From NCBI GenBank assembly GCA_029961685.1, contig JARWKL010000008.1, positions 33,233,619-33,297,618 on the forward strand: a stretch of DNA of 64,000 nucleotides, in the 5' to 3' direction. Shown one piece after another: positions 63,450 through 64,000 of this stretch. Position numbers and translations under genes: made by a program. The notes below the pieces were generated by a model, which worked only from the letters and a program-made list of their open reading frames with translations, was not told the DNA's origin and did not search any database. Each line of letters opens with the position of its first letter. The first letter of the stretch is position 1. Source of the DNA: Aristolochia californica. Lineage: Eukaryota; Streptophyta; Magnoliopsida; Piperales; Aristolochiaceae.

Positions 63450-64000
63450 TTTTTTGTGCGTGAAAATTGTTTCTTCACTTACATTTATTATTGTTTTCAA
63501 AATTTTTTGCATACCTAAACTCTAAAATTTTCTTTTTGTTGTGTGATCTTTTTGCCTTATCGTTTTTGTTTACGATAAAAATGGAATAGTGAAAACTCAA
63601 ATTTGGATTTGAAAAAAAATTCAACATCCTTAATAGAAATGAACGAATGCTGAGAGAGATAAATCCAAAAAGTATCAGTGATTTTTTAAGGATTGAACAC
63701 TCTTTTATTTTTTTTATATATTTTGGGTTTCGCTATCATTGGAAGAGGGGGGACGCATTTTTATCTATGTGTTGACTCCCAAGCCATAAGTCATTTCTAA
63801 GAAAAATTATAGCCTTTACACATCATTAATCGATCAAAACATTCACGATATCTATGATTGGTAGATCCGCTTTTCGTAAAATAAGCAAAAAGTGGGTTTT
63901 TAAGCTCTGGTCCACACGTTAACTTGAGAATTCAACTTTTTCTACTCCTTGAAATTTTTGGATCATTAGGTCATTAGCATTTTCAACATGTTTCCTGCAT
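63450..64000 (-). repeat. Hybrid B2 monomer at the right edge
   Basis: The first half (GCATACCTAAACTC, ACGATAAAAATGG, TCAACATCCTTAAT, AAGTATCAGTGATTTT) matches the monomer at 59371-59650, 4089 bp away (six monomers). The second half (GATATCTATGATTGGTAGAT at 63847, GTGGGTTTTTAAGCTCTGG) matches 61122 onward, 2725 bp away (four monomers). The switch lies between 63694 and 63845. Confidence 0.78.

Larger units (their letters stand above)
59371..64000 (-). repeat. Satellite array, subfamily B2 (about 680-bp monomers)
   Basis: Minus-strand B monomers occur here, with landmarks CACGTTAACTTGAG near 59833, 60513, 61193, 61871, 62570, 63241 and 63918, spaced 671-699 bp. They carry the 188-bp module (AACCATAAGTCATTTCTAAC, ATTAATCGATCAAAACATTC) and retain the pieces that A2 has lost (GTGAAAACTCAAGTTTGG, GATCTATTTGCC, GTTAACTTGAG). 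B2 differs from B1 by GAATTC after GTTAACTTGA, by a loss of about 9 bp so that GTGTGG meets ACCAGAGCC (monomer strand), and by GCCCAACAACC for GCCAAACAACC. The array continues past the window edge. Confidence 0.96.

Noticed and set aside
1..64000. CRISPR-like regular repeats.
   Set aside because: The repeat unit is hundreds of bases long with no short repeat-spacer pattern and no cas genes.
1..64000. Centromeric or subtelomeric location of the array.
   Set aside because: Higher-order repeats and the long array would fit a centromere or heterochromatic knob, but there is no centromeric retroelement, telomere repeat or other marker in the window, so location cannot be decided.

Overview
The window is almost entirely tandem satellite DNA, very AT-rich, from what looks like a plant nuclear genome. 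I find no intact protein-coding gene, tRNA, rRNA, CRISPR array, recognisable transposon or promoter. The plant assignment rests on one 381-bp insert at 17589-17969. It carries a piece of plant-type mitochondrial nad4 (NADH dehydrogenase subunit 4) and is flanked directly by satellite, which is the picture of nuclear mitochondrial DNA (NUMT). The residue variants in that nad4 piece fit my memory of grass sequences better than eudicot ones, but this is weak evidence for the lineage.

Layout, left to right: (1) 1-13494, plus strand, subfamily A1, a monomer of about 498 bp repeated about 27 times. (2) 13495-17588, plus strand, subfamily B1, about 680 bp, which is the same monomer with an extra module of about 188 bp. 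(3) 17589-17969, the mitochondrial insert. (4) 17970-18160, a further piece of plus-strand B1. (5) About 18161, an abrupt orientation switch. (6) 18161 to about 59370, minus strand, subfamily A2, monomers of about 450-475 bp, roughly 90 copies by length. A2 is an A monomer that carries five fixed small deletions. (7) About 59371-64000, minus strand, subfamily B2, about 680 bp, again with the 188-bp module.

Inside these arrays there is higher-order structure. In A2 a five-monomer unit of about 2.3 kb repeats three times in a row at 32134-39010 and recurs in part at 44-46 kb and 51-53 kb. In A1 a block of about 4.2 kb at 3953-8170 recurs at 9442-13494. Hybrid monomers, half-monomer deletions, two very recent local duplications (151 bp and 46 bp) and one recent whole-monomer duplication show that unequal exchange and break repair have shaped the locus.

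Two short elements are shared by the subfamilies and are the best candidates for something under constraint: an inverted repeat with 9-bp arms around a 22-nt loop, and a pair of AACATGTT palindromes 35 bp apart. Nothing in the window looks like an undescribed gene system. The points most worth following are the NUMT sitting about 190 bp from the orientation switch, and the subfamily and higher-order architecture.
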